Origin: Actinomycetes bacterium | Lineage (GTDB): Bacteria; Actinomycetota; Actinomycetes; S36-B12 | Assembly (NCBI GenBank): GCA_024641635.1 | Contig: JAHECS010000003.1 | Coordinates: forward strand, 113,432 to 177,431 | Direction: 5' to 3' | DNA: 64,000 nt | In this document: positions 7,960-16,844 of the stretch, piece after piece | Position numbering within the stretch: the stretch's first letter is position 1 | Layout of the letters: the number at the start of each line of letters is the position of its first letter | Made by a program: the position numbers and the translations under genes | Notes under the pieces: model-generated | Databases searched by the model: none | The model's input: the letters and a program-made list of their open reading frames with translations, nothing else | What the model was told of the DNA's origin: nothing

Positions 7960-8859
7960 ATGTTGTCCCTGGCGTCCCTCGCTGCACTGGCGGGGGCTCA
8001 CGGCGACGCTCTCGGCCACGCCACTGGTCCCCTCCGCATCGCGGAGCGGACGTTCGACGTCGACACACGACCGGTGATCATGGGAACGGTCAACCTGTCT
8101 CGTGATTCGACGTACCGCGAGAGCGTCGCCGTCTCCGCGGACTCGGCGGTGAGGAAGGCCCGGGTCATGGCCGCATCGGGGGCCGACGTCGTCGACTTCG
8201 GTGCCGAATCCAGTACAGCGCGCGCGGCTCGGGCCGACGCTGCCACCCAGATCCGCTCGCTGATCCCCGTGATCGAGAGGGTCGTCAAGGACGACATCCT
8301 CGTCTCCGTCGAGACCTACGAGCCGGCGGTCGTCGAGGCGGCACTCGCCGCGGGTGCGAGTGTCCTCAACATGACGGGAGTGCAGCACGAGGATCACATG
8401 CTGGACCTGGCGGCCGAGGCTGGCGCCACGGTCATCCTGTGCTACGCCGGCGGAGCCAACGTCCGCGAGATCGTCGACCTGCCCATCGATGGGGACCCCG
8501 TGCCGGGGCTGATCGAGCACTTCACCGCGCGCATCGACCACGCCCGCTCCCGGGGTGTGGATCGCATCGTCATCGATCCCGGGATGGGCTTCTACTACGG
8601 CAACCTGACGGCCCCGGACGTCCGGGCCCGTCACCAGGCGCGGGTGATCCTCAACGGATTCCGCCTGCGCACGCTGGGCGTCCCGCTGTGCAACGCACTC
8701 CCGCACGCCTTCGACCTCTTCGAGGAGGAGTTCCGCACAGCGGAGGCGTTCTACGCGGTCCTCGCGATGCTCGGCGGCACCGGAGTCCTCCGGACCCACG
8801 AGGTTCCGAGGGTGCGAGCGGTGGTCAGCGCGATGGAGTCACTGTCCGTCGAGGCGTGA
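7960..8859 (+). CDS. Dihydropteroate synthase-like (pterin-binding) protein
   Basis: TIM-barrel protein of 299 residues of the pterin-binding family. It keeps the N-terminal signature in altered form (MGTVNLSRDSTYRES, compare the NVTPDSF motif of true DHPS), VDFGAESS in place of VDVGGEST, and a terminal RTHEVPRVRAVV. The DPGIGFGK block, whose lysine binds substrate in DHPS, reads DPGMGFYYGN without that lysine. No other folate genes lie nearby. It is therefore probably not the housekeeping FolP but a paralogue, perhaps acting on another pterin or a methyl-carrying cofactor. GTG 7957 just before the chosen ATG is an equally possible start. Confidence 0.7.
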   Translation: MLSLASLAALAGAHGDALGHATGPLRIAERTFDVDTRPVIMGTVNLSRDSTYRESVAVSADSAVRKARVMAASGADVVDFGAESSTARAARADAATQIRSLIPVIERVVKDDILVSVETYEPAVVEAALAAGASVLNMTGVQHEDHMLDLAAEAGATVILCYAGGANVREIVDLPIDGDPVPGLIEHFTARIDHARSRGVDRIVIDPGMGFYYGNLTAPDVRARHQARVILNGFRLRTLGVPLCNALPHAFDLFEEEFRTAEAFYAVLAMLGGTGVLRTHEVPRVRAVVSAMESLSVEA

Positions 8860-8876
8860 CACCCCGTCGCCGGAAC

Positions 8877-10526
8877 TCACCTGCGGACGAGGATGGGCTT
8901 GGTCATCGTCGCGACCGCGTAGGTGGACGCCTGATCGGTGCTCGGGGTGTAGACGGCCTTGAGCACGTACGATCCCGGCGCCACTCGGTACCGCATCCGC
9001 CACAGCCGCGTGGCCTTGCCCGTTGCCTTCACCGATCGAGCCTTGGCGATCACCTTGACCTCGACGCCGGTGGCCGAGACCAGGCTGATGCGTACCCGCC
9101 CGCGGACGGCGGCATCGCTGAACCTGACGGTGTAGCGACGAACGGTCCCGCGCTTGACCCGCTTGGGCCCGGTGAGCTTCGCCGTGACACCGGCGGCGAC
9201 GGTGACCGTCTGGCCGCCCGACACGGCGGGCGGGGGCGGCGTCGGCGGCAGTCCGTCGATCGCCTGGACGTTGCTGGCCGCCGCTGACGCGGACGTGCCG
9301 TTGAGATTGATCGCCTTGACGAGCACGCGCATCCGCTTGCCTGCGTCGTCGGAGGTGATGACGTACGAGGACGCCGTCGCGTTGGCGATGTCGCTGCACG
9401 ACGACGCGTCCGCGGTCTCGCAGCGCTGCCACTGGTAGGTGTAGCTCGTGGGCAGCCACGACCAGGTTCCGTTCGTGACAGTCAGGGTCTGCCCCACCGC
9501 CGTGCTCGTCCCTGTGATGGCTGCGGGTCCCGTCGACACCGGCACGACCCCGGTCAGGACTCGGGCGAGCCGGTTGCCGTCGGCCTGGGTGAACCAGATG
9601 TTGCCGTCGGCAGCGCTGGTGATGCCGCTGGGCGAGGACCCGGGGGTGCCGATCGCGTACGAGGAGATCGAGCCCGATGTGGTGATGCGGCCGACCCGAT
9701 TGACGCCGGGCATGGTGAACCACAGGGCCTTGTCGGCCCCGGCGACGATCTGACCGGGCTTGGCTCCCGCGTACGGGAGCGCGAACTCGCCCAGGAGTCC
9801 CTTGGGCGTGATCCGGCCGATCCGGTCGCCCGCGGTCATCGTGAACCACAGGTTGCCGTCCGGTCCGGCGACGATGCCGGTCGGCTGCGAGCCGGGTGCC
9901 TGAAGCGGGTAGGTGCTGACGACGCCGGTCGGCGTGATCCGCCCGATCGCGTTGCCCTTGGTCAGGGTGAACCACAGGTTGCCGTCCGGCCCGGCAGCGA
10001 TACCCGTCGGCCCGGAGTCCTTGGCCAGCGAGAACTCGGTGATCGACCCAGCGGTGGAGATGCGCGCGACGCGGTCGGCGGCGAACTGCGTGAACCAGAG
10101 GTTGCCGTCCTGCCCGCTGGCGATGCCCCGGGGCTTGGCGTCCTTGGTCGGCAGCGGATAGCCGGCAACGGCTCCGGTGGCGGGCGTGACGGCGCTGACC
10201 TCGTTGCTTGTCTCCTCGGTCATCCACATCCGCTTGTCCGACCCCAGCGCGATGGCCGTCGGGCCGGGGTTGCTGGACCCGCCCTTGAGCACGGTCGAGA
10301 TCTTTCCGTCGAGGCCCGCCTTGCTGAGCAGAGCGCTCCCGCCCTGAGTGATCCACAGCGTGCCGTCGGCCGCGGACGCGAGAGCGCCGGGTGCCGAAGC
10401 GGCGTCCGGGAACGTGAATTCGGTGATGTCGCCGGTGGCTGCTGAGGCGGGCGGCGCCACGAGGAGCATCGAGCCGATGAGGCCGGAGACGAGGAGGGCG
10501 GACGGGACGGAACGTGCGAAACGCAT
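8877..10526 (-). CDS. Secreted seven-bladed beta-propeller (Vgb-like) with Ig-like tail
   Basis: Exported protein of 549 residues. Signal peptide MRFARSV to ASAA (about 30 residues) is followed by seven copies of a 40-45-residue unit with the core GIAxGPDGNLWFT...IGRIT, the repeat of virginiamycin B lyase and other NHL-like propellers. An Ig-like domain (LTVTNGTWSWLP to DDAGKRMRVLVKA) and a basic C-terminal beta domain (KLTGPKRVKRGTVRRYTV) follow. I see no histidine anywhere in the protein, whereas streptogramin lyase needs catalytic histidine, so antibiotic cleavage is unlikely. Binding of a surface or wall ligand is more probable. ATG 10526 is chosen because the signal peptide starts there; GGAG lies ten bases upstream. 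Confidence 0.82.
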   Translation of the reverse strand: MRFARSVPSALLVSGLIGSMLLVAPPASAATGDITEFTFPDAASAPGALASAADGTLWITQGGSALLSKAGLDGKISTVLKGGSSNPGPTAIALGSDKRMWMTEETSNEVSAVTPATGAVAGYPLPTKDAKPRGIASGQDGNLWFTQFAADRVARISTAGSITEFSLAKDSGPTGIAAGPDGNLWFTLTKGNAIGRITPTGVVSTYPLQAPGSQPTGIVAGPDGNLWFTMTAGDRIGRITPKGLLGEFALPYAGAKPGQIVAGADKALWFTMPGVNRVGRITTSGSISSYAIGTPGSSPSGITSAADGNIWFTQADGNRLARVLTGVVPVSTGPAAITGTSTAVGQTLTVTNGTWSWLPTSYTYQWQRCETADASSCSDIANATASSYVITSDDAGKRMRVLVKAINLNGTSASAAASNVQAIDGLPPTPPPPAVSGGQTVTVAAGVTAKLTGPKRVKRGTVRRYTVRFSDAAVRGRVRISLVSATGVEVKVIAKARSVKATGKATRLWRMRYRVAPGSYVLKAVYTPSTDQASTYAVATMTKPILVRR

Positions 10527-10647
10527 GGTGAAGGACTCCAGGCATGTCGGGGGAAGTACCTCCATGCTGGGCCAATCCGCCCGCCGAGCGTGGGAACGAC
10601 GGGTTGCAGGCGTGTCGTACCGTGACGGTCGGGTACGCCTCAGTCGC

Positions 10648-11799
10648 TCAGCCGTGGGGCTGCTCGGCTCGCCCGCTGGCCTGCGAGCGCAGGGCGGCGT
10701 CGAAGACACGATGGGCGTCCAGGGCCTCTCCGACCGTGGCCGTCCCGAAGCGGTTCCCCAGGGCGCCGGCCCGCTCGGCGAGGTAGGAGGCCCACATCTG
10801 CATCAGTGCGTCGGAGAAGCCGAACTCGAAGATCCCACCCGAGATGGTCGGCCAGGACGACAGGTTTCCGGGCTGGACCTCCTCCCACACCTGTTCGCCG
10901 TCGCGCAGAGCGAACCTCTGCATCGTGGCGGGTGTCCTCGTGCTGAACCGCACGCCTCCGTCCATGCCCAGCGCCTCGAAGGACCACGAGTTCATCTGGC
11001 CAGGGGCGATCCGGCGCGTCTCCCACAGCATCGTGAATCGCCGGTCCTCTGGCGACGGCCCACCCGGGACCCGGCAGGCCAGCAGGGCGTTGTCCCAGGT
11101 GTCGCACGGCACGGCGGCTCCGTCCGGACCTGGTCGTTCCGTCACGACGTTGTCGAGGAGCGCATAGACCGACTCGGGCCGGAAGCCCAGTCGCAGGGGG
11201 ACATGCGCAACGTGCACGCCCAGGTCGCCCATGACGCCGATCTCACCGCAGGTCTCCACGCGCCGCTTCCAGTTGATCGACTTGGTGCGGTCGATGTCCG
11301 ACGAGTGCGCGAACTGCGACCGGACCTCGAGGATGTCTCCCAGGGCGCCGGAGGACACGTACGAGAAGGCTCGCAGGGCGCCGGGGAAGAACGGGAACTC
11401 GCTGGAGACGCGCACGAAGCTCGACGAGCCGTCCACCGCGGCGGCGATCCGCGCAGCGGCGGGCAGGTCGATCCCGAACGGCTTCTCGCCGAGGAAGTCC
11501 CGTCCGGCACCTGCCGCGGCGATGTAGAGCTCCTCGTGCAGGTCATGCGGCACCGCGAGGTACAGAACGTCGATGCGGTCGTCCTCGACGAGCGGGCGCC
11601 AGTCCTCGGCGAACGTCTCGACGGTCGACACCCGTCGGAACCACTCACGGGCTGCGGGGTTGGGGTCGGCCACGGCCACGATCTCGGGAGCCGACGGATG
11701 GTCGACGAGCTGGGACCAGCGCCCGCACACCGCTGCGAGCTCGCGTCCCATGAGCCCGCACCCGACGACGCCGATGCGGACCGGCGCCACCGAGCTCAT
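10648..11799 (-). CDS. Gfo/Idh/MocA family oxidoreductase
   Basis: NAD(P)-dependent sugar or polyol dehydrogenase of 383 residues. The Rossmann motif GVVGCGLMG lies at residues 10-18 and the family's catalytic EKP motif at 105-107 (FLGEKPFGIDLP). The C-terminal half is the usual alpha/beta substrate domain. Its start overlaps the stop of the aldolase gene by four bases (ATGA), so it is the second gene of a two-gene operon. With the FGGY kinase divergent on the other side, it may take part in oxidation or epimerisation of a sugar before phosphorylation and cleavage. The substrate cannot be read from sequence. Confidence 0.85.
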   Translation of the reverse strand: MSSVAPVRIGVVGCGLMGRELAAVCGRWSQLVDHPSAPEIVAVADPNPAAREWFRRVSTVETFAEDWRPLVEDDRIDVLYLAVPHDLHEELYIAAAGAGRDFLGEKPFGIDLPAAARIAAAVDGSSSFVRVSSEFPFFPGALRAFSYVSSGALGDILEVRSQFAHSSDIDRTKSINWKRRVETCGEIGVMGDLGVHVAHVPLRLGFRPESVYALLDNVVTERPGPDGAAVPCDTWDNALLACRVPGGPSPEDRRFTMLWETRRIAPGQMNSWSFEALGMDGGVRFSTRTPATMQRFALRDGEQVWEEVQPGNLSSWPTISGGIFEFGFSDALMQMWASYLAERAGALGNRFGTATVGEALDAHRVFDAALRSQASGRAEQPHG

Positions 11800-12638
11800 G
11801 CCGTGCCGGCCAGGACCGCTGCCGCCGTCCCTGCGTCCGCGCCGTCGTGCAGCATCGACATGAGGGCGCGCGTCATCCCGGCGGGATTGGGGTGCTGGAT
11901 GATGTTGCGGCCGTAGACGATTCCAGCTGCCCCCTGCTCGAGCACCACCTGCGTGCGTCGCAGCAGTTCGTCGTCCTCGACGCGACCGCCACCACGGACG
12001 AGGACGGGGATGCCCGAGGCGGTCTGGATGACCTCGTGGTACTGGCTGGCGTCGTCGCAGGGGTCGGCCTTGATCACGTCGGCACCGAGCTCCACCGCCT
12101 GCCGCACCACCGGAATGATCCGGTCGAGGTCGCCGTTCACCTCGTAGCCGCCGGTGGCGCTCTCCTTCATGACCAGGGGCTCGACCATCAGCGGCATGCC
12201 ATACCGCTCACAGTCCACCTTCGCGTTCAGCACGGCCCGCAGGCAGGCCTCGCGGACCTGCGGGCGGCCGGGGAGCTCGAACAGGTTGACCACGACGCAG
12301 GCAGCGTCGAGCTTGACCCCGGCCAGGCCGGGGCTGGGCAGGGTGAGGTCGTACATGTGGTCGGGGAGCGGGGCCCCGTACACGTTGGCCACGTCGGTGC
12401 GCAGCACCAGCGCCGGTCGCTCTCGGCCGCCCTGCTGCTGCAGCAGCCGGGCCTGACCGATCGTGAGCTGGATCGCGTCGGGTCGGGCGGCCACGAGCGT
12501 GCTCACCGCGGCGGGCAGGTCCTCGATGCCTTGGAGGAAGGACTTCTCCCCGAAGAAGCCGTGGTCGACGGCAATGTCCAGGCAACGACCCGAGTCCGGG
12601 TTGAAGAGGCGGCGAAGTCGGTAGGTCGCGTCAGTCAT
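11796..12638 (-). CDS. Class I aldolase (DeoC/FbaB/LsrF type)
   Basis: Predicted TIM-barrel Schiff-base aldolase of 280 residues. The opening CLDIAVDHGFFGE, the central MVEPLVM, the likely Schiff-base lysine in DVIKADPCDD (Lys190) and the phosphate-binding end PVLVRGGGRVED with GAAGIVYGRNIIQH are family hallmarks. Relatives cleave phosphorylated ketoses, including fructose 1,6-bisphosphate, tagatose bisphosphate and phospho-AI-2. ATG 12638 follows an AAAGGA site seven bases upstream; the upstream open frame is not used. It shares a transcript with the Gfo/Idh gene, while the FGGY kinase diverges across 81 bases. A kinase and aldolase pair suggests catabolism of an unusual sugar. Confidence 0.82.
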   Translation of the reverse strand: MTDATYRLRRLFNPDSGRCLDIAVDHGFFGEKSFLQGIEDLPAAVSTLVAARPDAIQLTIGQARLLQQQGGRERPALVLRTDVANVYGAPLPDHMYDLTLPSPGLAGVKLDAACVVVNLFELPGRPQVREACLRAVLNAKVDCERYGMPLMVEPLVMKESATGGYEVNGDLDRIIPVVRQAVELGADVIKADPCDDASQYHEVIQTASGIPVLVRGGGRVEDDELLRRTQVVLEQGAAGIVYGRNIIQHPNPAGMTRALMSMLHDGADAGTAAAVLAGTA

Positions 12639-12719
12639 CGTGGTCCTTTCGAGCAGGAGCGGTGCGTTTCCGCGCGCGCGCCAATAGCGTGTGATCGACA
12701 CTAGCGCGGAGGGCAAGGG

Positions 12720-14072
12720 ATGCCACAGGAGGTTCTCGTCGGGGTCGACGTCGGCACGACGTCGATCAAGGCGCTGGCGGTCACACCCGAGGGCCGCACG
12801 CTCGCCATGGCGTCACGCGAGACGCCGTGGCGCCACAGCGGTCCCCTCGCCGACGCCGATCCGGACGAGCTCGCTGCGGTGGCCATCGGCGTCTGCGCCG
12901 AGGTCGCATCCGCGGTCGAGGGGACGGTCCAGGTGTGCGGCATCGGGGTGACGGGCATCGCCGAGGCCGGAGTACTCGTCGACGGATCGGGCCGTCCCTG
13001 CGCCCCGGCACTGGCCTGGTTCGACCCACGGGGTGACGCCGAAGCCGTGCGGGCCGTGGTGGCGGCCCGCGACTTCCAGCGGGCCACGGGCCGTCGCCTC
13101 AACTCCAAGCCGTCGCTCATGAAGGTCCTGTGGCTGCAGGCACACGTCCCGGCGGCGTCGGCCGCCGTGCGCCACCTCTGCATCGCCGAATGGGTCGTGC
13201 GGGCTCTCGGTGGCGAGGAGGTGAGCGAGGCGTCGCTGGCATCCCGCACGGGGATGCTCGAGGTGTCGAGGCGACAGCCATGGCCGGTGGCCGTCGATCT
13301 CGTCGGTGACCTGCTGCCGAAGGAGCGGGTCTGGGCCGGGGATCCAGCGGGTGTCTCTGCCGGGGACCGCGTGCCGGAGATCCTCCGCGGGGCCACCCTG
13401 ACGGTGGCGGGACTGGACCATCAGGCGGCGGTGCTGATCGCCGGCGCCGCACACGACGGGGCGCTGTTCGACTCGATGGGCACGGCGGAGGCTCTCATCC
13501 GGACGGTCTCCGGGGCACTGCCCGTCGACCAGATCGAGTTCCTCACGGATCGGGACATCGACGTGGACTGGTCGGTGCTGCCGGACCACCAGATCCTCCT
13601 CGCGGGGCGACTCACCGGCCTCACCCTCGAACGGGTTGCCGCCATGCTCGGCGTCCGGGATCGAGAGTCCCGGCGACTGCTGGGCGAGGCCGCAGTCGCC
13701 GCCGAGCGGGGTGACGACGCGCCTCGACTGGTCGACGTGGGCAACGACGCCCTCGTGCTCGGCAACATCACTGACGGGATCAGTCCCGCGGTCACCTGGC
13801 GTGCCGTGGTCGAGGACCTCACTGGCATGGCCGGCGTCGCCCTGGAGCAGATGTCGACGGTGGCCGGACCGCACAGCTCGGCGGTGCTCGCCGGAGGGTG
13901 GACCCGGAATCCCATGGTGGCGGACTCGAAGGCGCGGCAGCTGGGCGCTCCCCGCTTCGTCGACATCCAGGAGCCGGGCGCGCTGGGCGCTGCGTTCCTC
14001 GGCGGTGTCGCGGCCGGAATCACTGCTCGCCCAGGAGCGGACGGCGCGCCGCGGTGGCGCGTCAGTGCGTGA
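12720..14072 (+). CDS. FGGY-family carbohydrate kinase
   Basis: ATP-dependent sugar or polyol kinase of 450 residues with the ASKHA fold. The N-terminal phosphate-1 loop is VGVDVGTTSIKALAV (residues 7-21), the substrate region is ALAWFDPRGD, and the C-terminal ATP domain contains FDSMGTAEALI and VLAGGWTRNPMV. Length is slightly short for the family (about 480-520). An RBS-like GGAGGG precedes the ATG. It is divergent from the aldolase-oxidoreductase operon, an arrangement fitting shared control from the 81-base intergenic region. It probably phosphorylates the sugar later cleaved by the aldolase. Its stop overlaps the convergent membrane-protein gene by 11 bases. Confidence 0.85.
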   Translation: MPQEVLVGVDVGTTSIKALAVTPEGRTLAMASRETPWRHSGPLADADPDELAAVAIGVCAEVASAVEGTVQVCGIGVTGIAEAGVLVDGSGRPCAPALAWFDPRGDAEAVRAVVAARDFQRATGRRLNSKPSLMKVLWLQAHVPAASAAVRHLCIAEWVVRALGGEEVSEASLASRTGMLEVSRRQPWPVAVDLVGDLLPKERVWAGDPAGVSAGDRVPEILRGATLTVAGLDHQAAVLIAGAAHDGALFDSMGTAEALIRTVSGALPVDQIEFLTDRDIDVDWSVLPDHQILLAGRLTGLTLERVAAMLGVRDRESRRLLGEAAVAAERGDDAPRLVDVGNDALVLGNITDGISPAVTWRAVVEDLTGMAGVALEQMSTVAGPHSSAVLAGGWTRNPMVADSKARQLGAPRFVDIQEPGALGAAFLGGVAAGITARPGADGAPRWRVSA

Positions 14073-14610
14073 GGATGAGCTCCACGGCAATGACGACGAG
14101 ACCCATGAGTCCGTAGCCGATGGCGAATCGGGTCTGCGTCCACCTGCCGAGGCCGGCCTTCCTCGCGGCGAACGCCCCCCAGAATCCCAGGCTCATCGCG
14201 CCGACGATCTCGACGAGGGTGACCGCGTCATTCGCGTCCCAGCCGAACAGGGCGAGGACCCCAAGCAGCAGCATGGGCGGGATCGCCACGTACATGTACT
14301 CGAGGTTCGTTGCGAGCAGGTGCCGTCGATCGGATCCGGTCAGTCGGCGACGATTCCGGATCTGCAGGTCGAGGGCGTCGGAGAACGCGTGGGCCAGTGT
14401 CAGCGCGAGGAGCGGCGCGAGCGTGACCCCCACGAGCTCGAACAGCGGACCACGGGTGAACGGGTCTGTGCCCTCGTCGTAGATCGACAGCGCGGCCATG
14501 AGGATGACGGTCGAGTAGACGATCCGATGCGGGTCGAAACTCAGTCTCCCGACCCGGAACTCGATGTCGACTGGCGCCTCAGGCGGGGAGGCGACGTGCG
14601 GGTCGGTCAC
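14062..14610 (-). CDS. Small integral membrane protein, function unknown
   Basis: Protein of 182 residues with four predicted membrane helices (around IVYSTVILMAALSIY, LVGVTLAPLLALTLAHAF, YMYVAIPPMLLLGVLALFGW and FAIGYGLMGLVVIAVELIL). A charged segment RNRRRLTGSDRR separates the helix pairs. I recognise no catalytic or metal motif. It starts with GTG and overlaps the 3' end of the kinase by 11 bases. The two transcripts converge, so a shared role with the carbohydrate genes is not implied. Transporters normally have more helices, so a stand-alone carrier is unlikely. Confidence 0.72.
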   Translation of the reverse strand: MTDPHVASPPEAPVDIEFRVGRLSFDPHRIVYSTVILMAALSIYDEGTDPFTRGPLFELVGVTLAPLLALTLAHAFSDALDLQIRNRRRLTGSDRRHLLATNLEYMYVAIPPMLLLGVLALFGWDANDAVTLVEIVGAMSLGFWGAFAARKAGLGRWTQTRFAIGYGLMGLVVIAVELILTH

Positions 14611-14682
14611 GGGCCCTAGCCTTGCACGTGCACAGCGAGGCGACGATCATCACGCGGCGAACGAACGACAGTGGAGGACGGT

Positions 14683-16044
14683 ATGGCGGACATCGATCGG
14701 GGCAGGCTGGCCGAAGTACTGGAGGGTGAGCGGGCCGAGCACCATCGGCGAACGCCGCAGTCGCGGGCTGCCTTCGAGGCTGCGGACCATCTCTTCGGCC
14801 GTGTCCCCATGACCTGGATGAACAAGTGGTCGGGGGGCTACCCGCTCTACCTTGCGACCGCCCGAGGCAACCGCATCACCGACGTCGACGGCAACGAGTA
14901 CGTGGACTTCGCTCTCGGTGACACCGGCTCGATGGCCGGCCACTCGCCGGCCGCCACGGTCAGCGCCGTCCAGGAGCGGATCGGGGTCGACGGCGGCATC
15001 ACGACGATGATGCCCAGCCTGGACGCCGAGTGGGTGGCAGCCGACCTGACCCGGCGGTTCGGCATGCCCTTGTGGTCGTTCAGCCTCACCGCGACGGACG
15101 CCAATCGATGGGCGCTTCGGATCGCGCGCATGGTCACCGGGCGGCCGATGGTGATGGCCTTCTCGTACTGCTACCACGGGTCGGTGGACGAGACGTTCGT
15201 GATCATGGGAGCCGACGGGGCGACCGAGCCACGCGGAGGCAATGTCGGTCCGGCGGCCCCGGTCAGCCAGACGACCCGGGTGGCCGAGTTCAACGACATC
15301 GGCTCTGTGGAGGCGGCCTTGGCGCATGGGGATGTCGCCGTCCTCGTCATGGAGCCGGCTCTCACCAACATCGGCATCGTGCTGCCCGAGCCTGGCTTCC
15401 TCGACGCGGTGCGTGAGCTCTGCACGAAGCACGGCACCCTCCTCCTCATCGACGAGACCCACACGATCTCGGCGGGGCCGGGCGGCTGCACGCAGGCCTG
15501 GGACCTGAAGCCGGACATCTTCGTCATCGGCAAGAGCATCGGCGGTGGTATCCCTTCGGGTGCCTACGGCATCACGGAGGAGGTCGCGGCGTCGATCCGC
15601 GCGCACGCGGAGGCGGACCTCGTCGACGTGGGTGGGGTGGGAGGCACCCTGGCCGGCAACGTGCTGTCCACCGCTGCCATGCGGGCGACGCTGGGCGAGG
15701 TGCTGACCGAGGCGGCCTTCGAGCACATGATCTCGCTGGCCACGCGATTCCGTGAGGGTGTCGAATCGACGCTCGGCGAGTTCGACGTGCCATGGTCCAT
15801 CGCGCAGCTCGGTGCCCGCGCGGAATACAGGTTCGCGCGACCCGCTCCCCGCAACGGGACGGAGTCCGCGGCCGCGCACGACGACGAGCTGGAGGAGTAC
15901 CTGCACCTGTTCATGTCGAACAGGGGGGTCCTGATGACGCCGTTCCACAACATGGCGCTCATGTGCCCCGACACGAGGCAGGCCGACGTCGACCTCCACA
16001 CCGCGCTGTTCCGCGAGGCGGTCGCGAAGCTCATGGTGCCGTGA
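14683..16044 (+). CDS. Class III (GSAM-like) aminotransferase
   Basis: PLP enzyme of 453 residues in the glutamate-1-semialdehyde aminomutase/class III aminotransferase family. The PLP lysine is Lys284 in VIGKSIGGGIPSG, and the aspartate binding the pyridine nitrogen is in LLLIDETHTIS. The cofactor phosphate region reads TATDANRWALRIAR, where most relatives have S/G-E-A-N-E, so the substrate pocket may be altered. ATG 14683 is preferred over GTG 14671 because GGAGG sits five bases upstream. It is followed with a four-base overlap by an SDR dehydrogenase, together suggesting interconversion of an amino compound with an aldehyde or ketone. It is not hemL: no porphyrin genes are near. Confidence 0.82.
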   Translation: MADIDRGRLAEVLEGERAEHHRRTPQSRAAFEAADHLFGRVPMTWMNKWSGGYPLYLATARGNRITDVDGNEYVDFALGDTGSMAGHSPAATVSAVQERIGVDGGITTMMPSLDAEWVAADLTRRFGMPLWSFSLTATDANRWALRIARMVTGRPMVMAFSYCYHGSVDETFVIMGADGATEPRGGNVGPAAPVSQTTRVAEFNDIGSVEAALAHGDVAVLVMEPALTNIGIVLPEPGFLDAVRELCTKHGTLLLIDETHTISAGPGGCTQAWDLKPDIFVIGKSIGGGIPSGAYGITEEVAASIRAHAEADLVDVGGVGGTLAGNVLSTAAMRATLGEVLTEAAFEHMISLATRFREGVESTLGEFDVPWSIAQLGARAEYRFARPAPRNGTESAAAHDDELEEYLHLFMSNRGVLMTPFHNMALMCPDTRQADVDLHTALFREAVAKLMVP

Positions 16045-16823
16045 CACCGTCCATCTTCGATCTCTCCGGTCGGGTGGCGCTCGTCACGGGTGCCGGCTCG
16101 GACGCAGGGATTGGCTTCGCGACGGCGCGGCTCCTTGGCGAGCTCGGTGCGAGAGTCGCCGTCACGTCGACCACGGACCGGATCCTCGATCGCGCGGGGG
16201 AGCTGCGTGAGGCGGGTGTGGATGCCTCGGGTCACGTCGCGGACCTCACCGACGAGGAGCAGGTGCGCACCCTCGTCGATGACGTGGTGGGCCGCCACGG
16301 CGCCCTCGACGTCGTCGTGAACAACGCGGGCATGGTGAGCGTCGGGAGCGGTGCGGAGTCCGGGCGGCTGGTGGGCATGGACCTTGCGACGTGGCGTGCT
16401 GGGCTGGCCCGCAACCTCGACACGGCCTTCCTCGTCACCCGCGAGGCCATGCCGCACGTCGTGGTCCGCGGCTGGGGGCGCATCGTCAACGTGAGCAGCG
16501 TCACGGGTCCGGCGATGGCCATGCGCGACGAACCGGCGTACGCCGCCGCGAAGGCCGCGATGGTGGGGCTGGCGAGGTCGGTGGCCGTCGACTTCGGCAG
16601 TTCGGCCGTCACTGCCAACGCCGTGGCTCCGGGGTGGATCGCCACGGCGTCACAGACCCCGCACGAGCGCGAGCAGGGACGGTCAGTACCACTCGGTCGC
16701 AGCGCAGCTCCGGAGGAGGTGGCGGCCGTCATCGCGTGGCTGTGCACGCCGGGGGCGGCCTATGTCACCGGTCAGTGCATCGTCGTCGACGGTGGCAACT
16801 CGATCGCGGAGGAGCGGGGCTGA
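16041..16823 (+). CDS. Short-chain dehydrogenase/reductase (SDR)
   Basis: Classical SDR of 260 residues. The cofactor loop TGAGSDAGIG, the VNNAG motif, the catalytic serine in VNVSSVTG and the YxxxK pair in AYAAAKAAM are all present, and the terminal YVTGQCIVVDGG is typical. The GTG start overlaps the aminotransferase stop (GTGA), so the two are co-translated. The open frame extends upstream inside the aminotransferase, but homology starts here. A coupled aminotransferase and dehydrogenase pair suggests sequential transamination and reduction of one metabolite. The substrate is unknown. Confidence 0.87.
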   Translation: MTPSIFDLSGRVALVTGAGSDAGIGFATARLLGELGARVAVTSTTDRILDRAGELREAGVDASGHVADLTDEEQVRTLVDDVVGRHGALDVVVNNAGMVSVGSGAESGRLVGMDLATWRAGLARNLDTAFLVTREAMPHVVVRGWGRIVNVSSVTGPAMAMRDEPAYAAAKAAMVGLARSVAVDFGSSAVTANAVAPGWIATASQTPHEREQGRSVPLGRSAAPEEVAAVIAWLCTPGAAYVTGQCIVVDGGNSIAEERG

Positions 16824-16844
16824 CCCCTGTCCTGCGTGCTGGCG

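Noticed and set aside
8877..10526. Streptogramin (virginiamycin B) resistance lyase
   Set aside because: Similarity is to the propeller repeat only; catalytic histidine is absent and the protein is exported with extra domains.
12689..12701. GTGT-N5-ACAC inverted repeat between the divergent aldolase and kinase genes
   Set aside because: Arms are only four bases and no second copy is seen, so it is not supported as an operator, though the position is suggestive.
14683..16044. Glutamate-1-semialdehyde aminomutase (hemL)
   Set aside because: Family fold fits, but the cofactor-region motif deviates and no tetrapyrrole genes are nearby; coupling with an SDR suggests another substrate.
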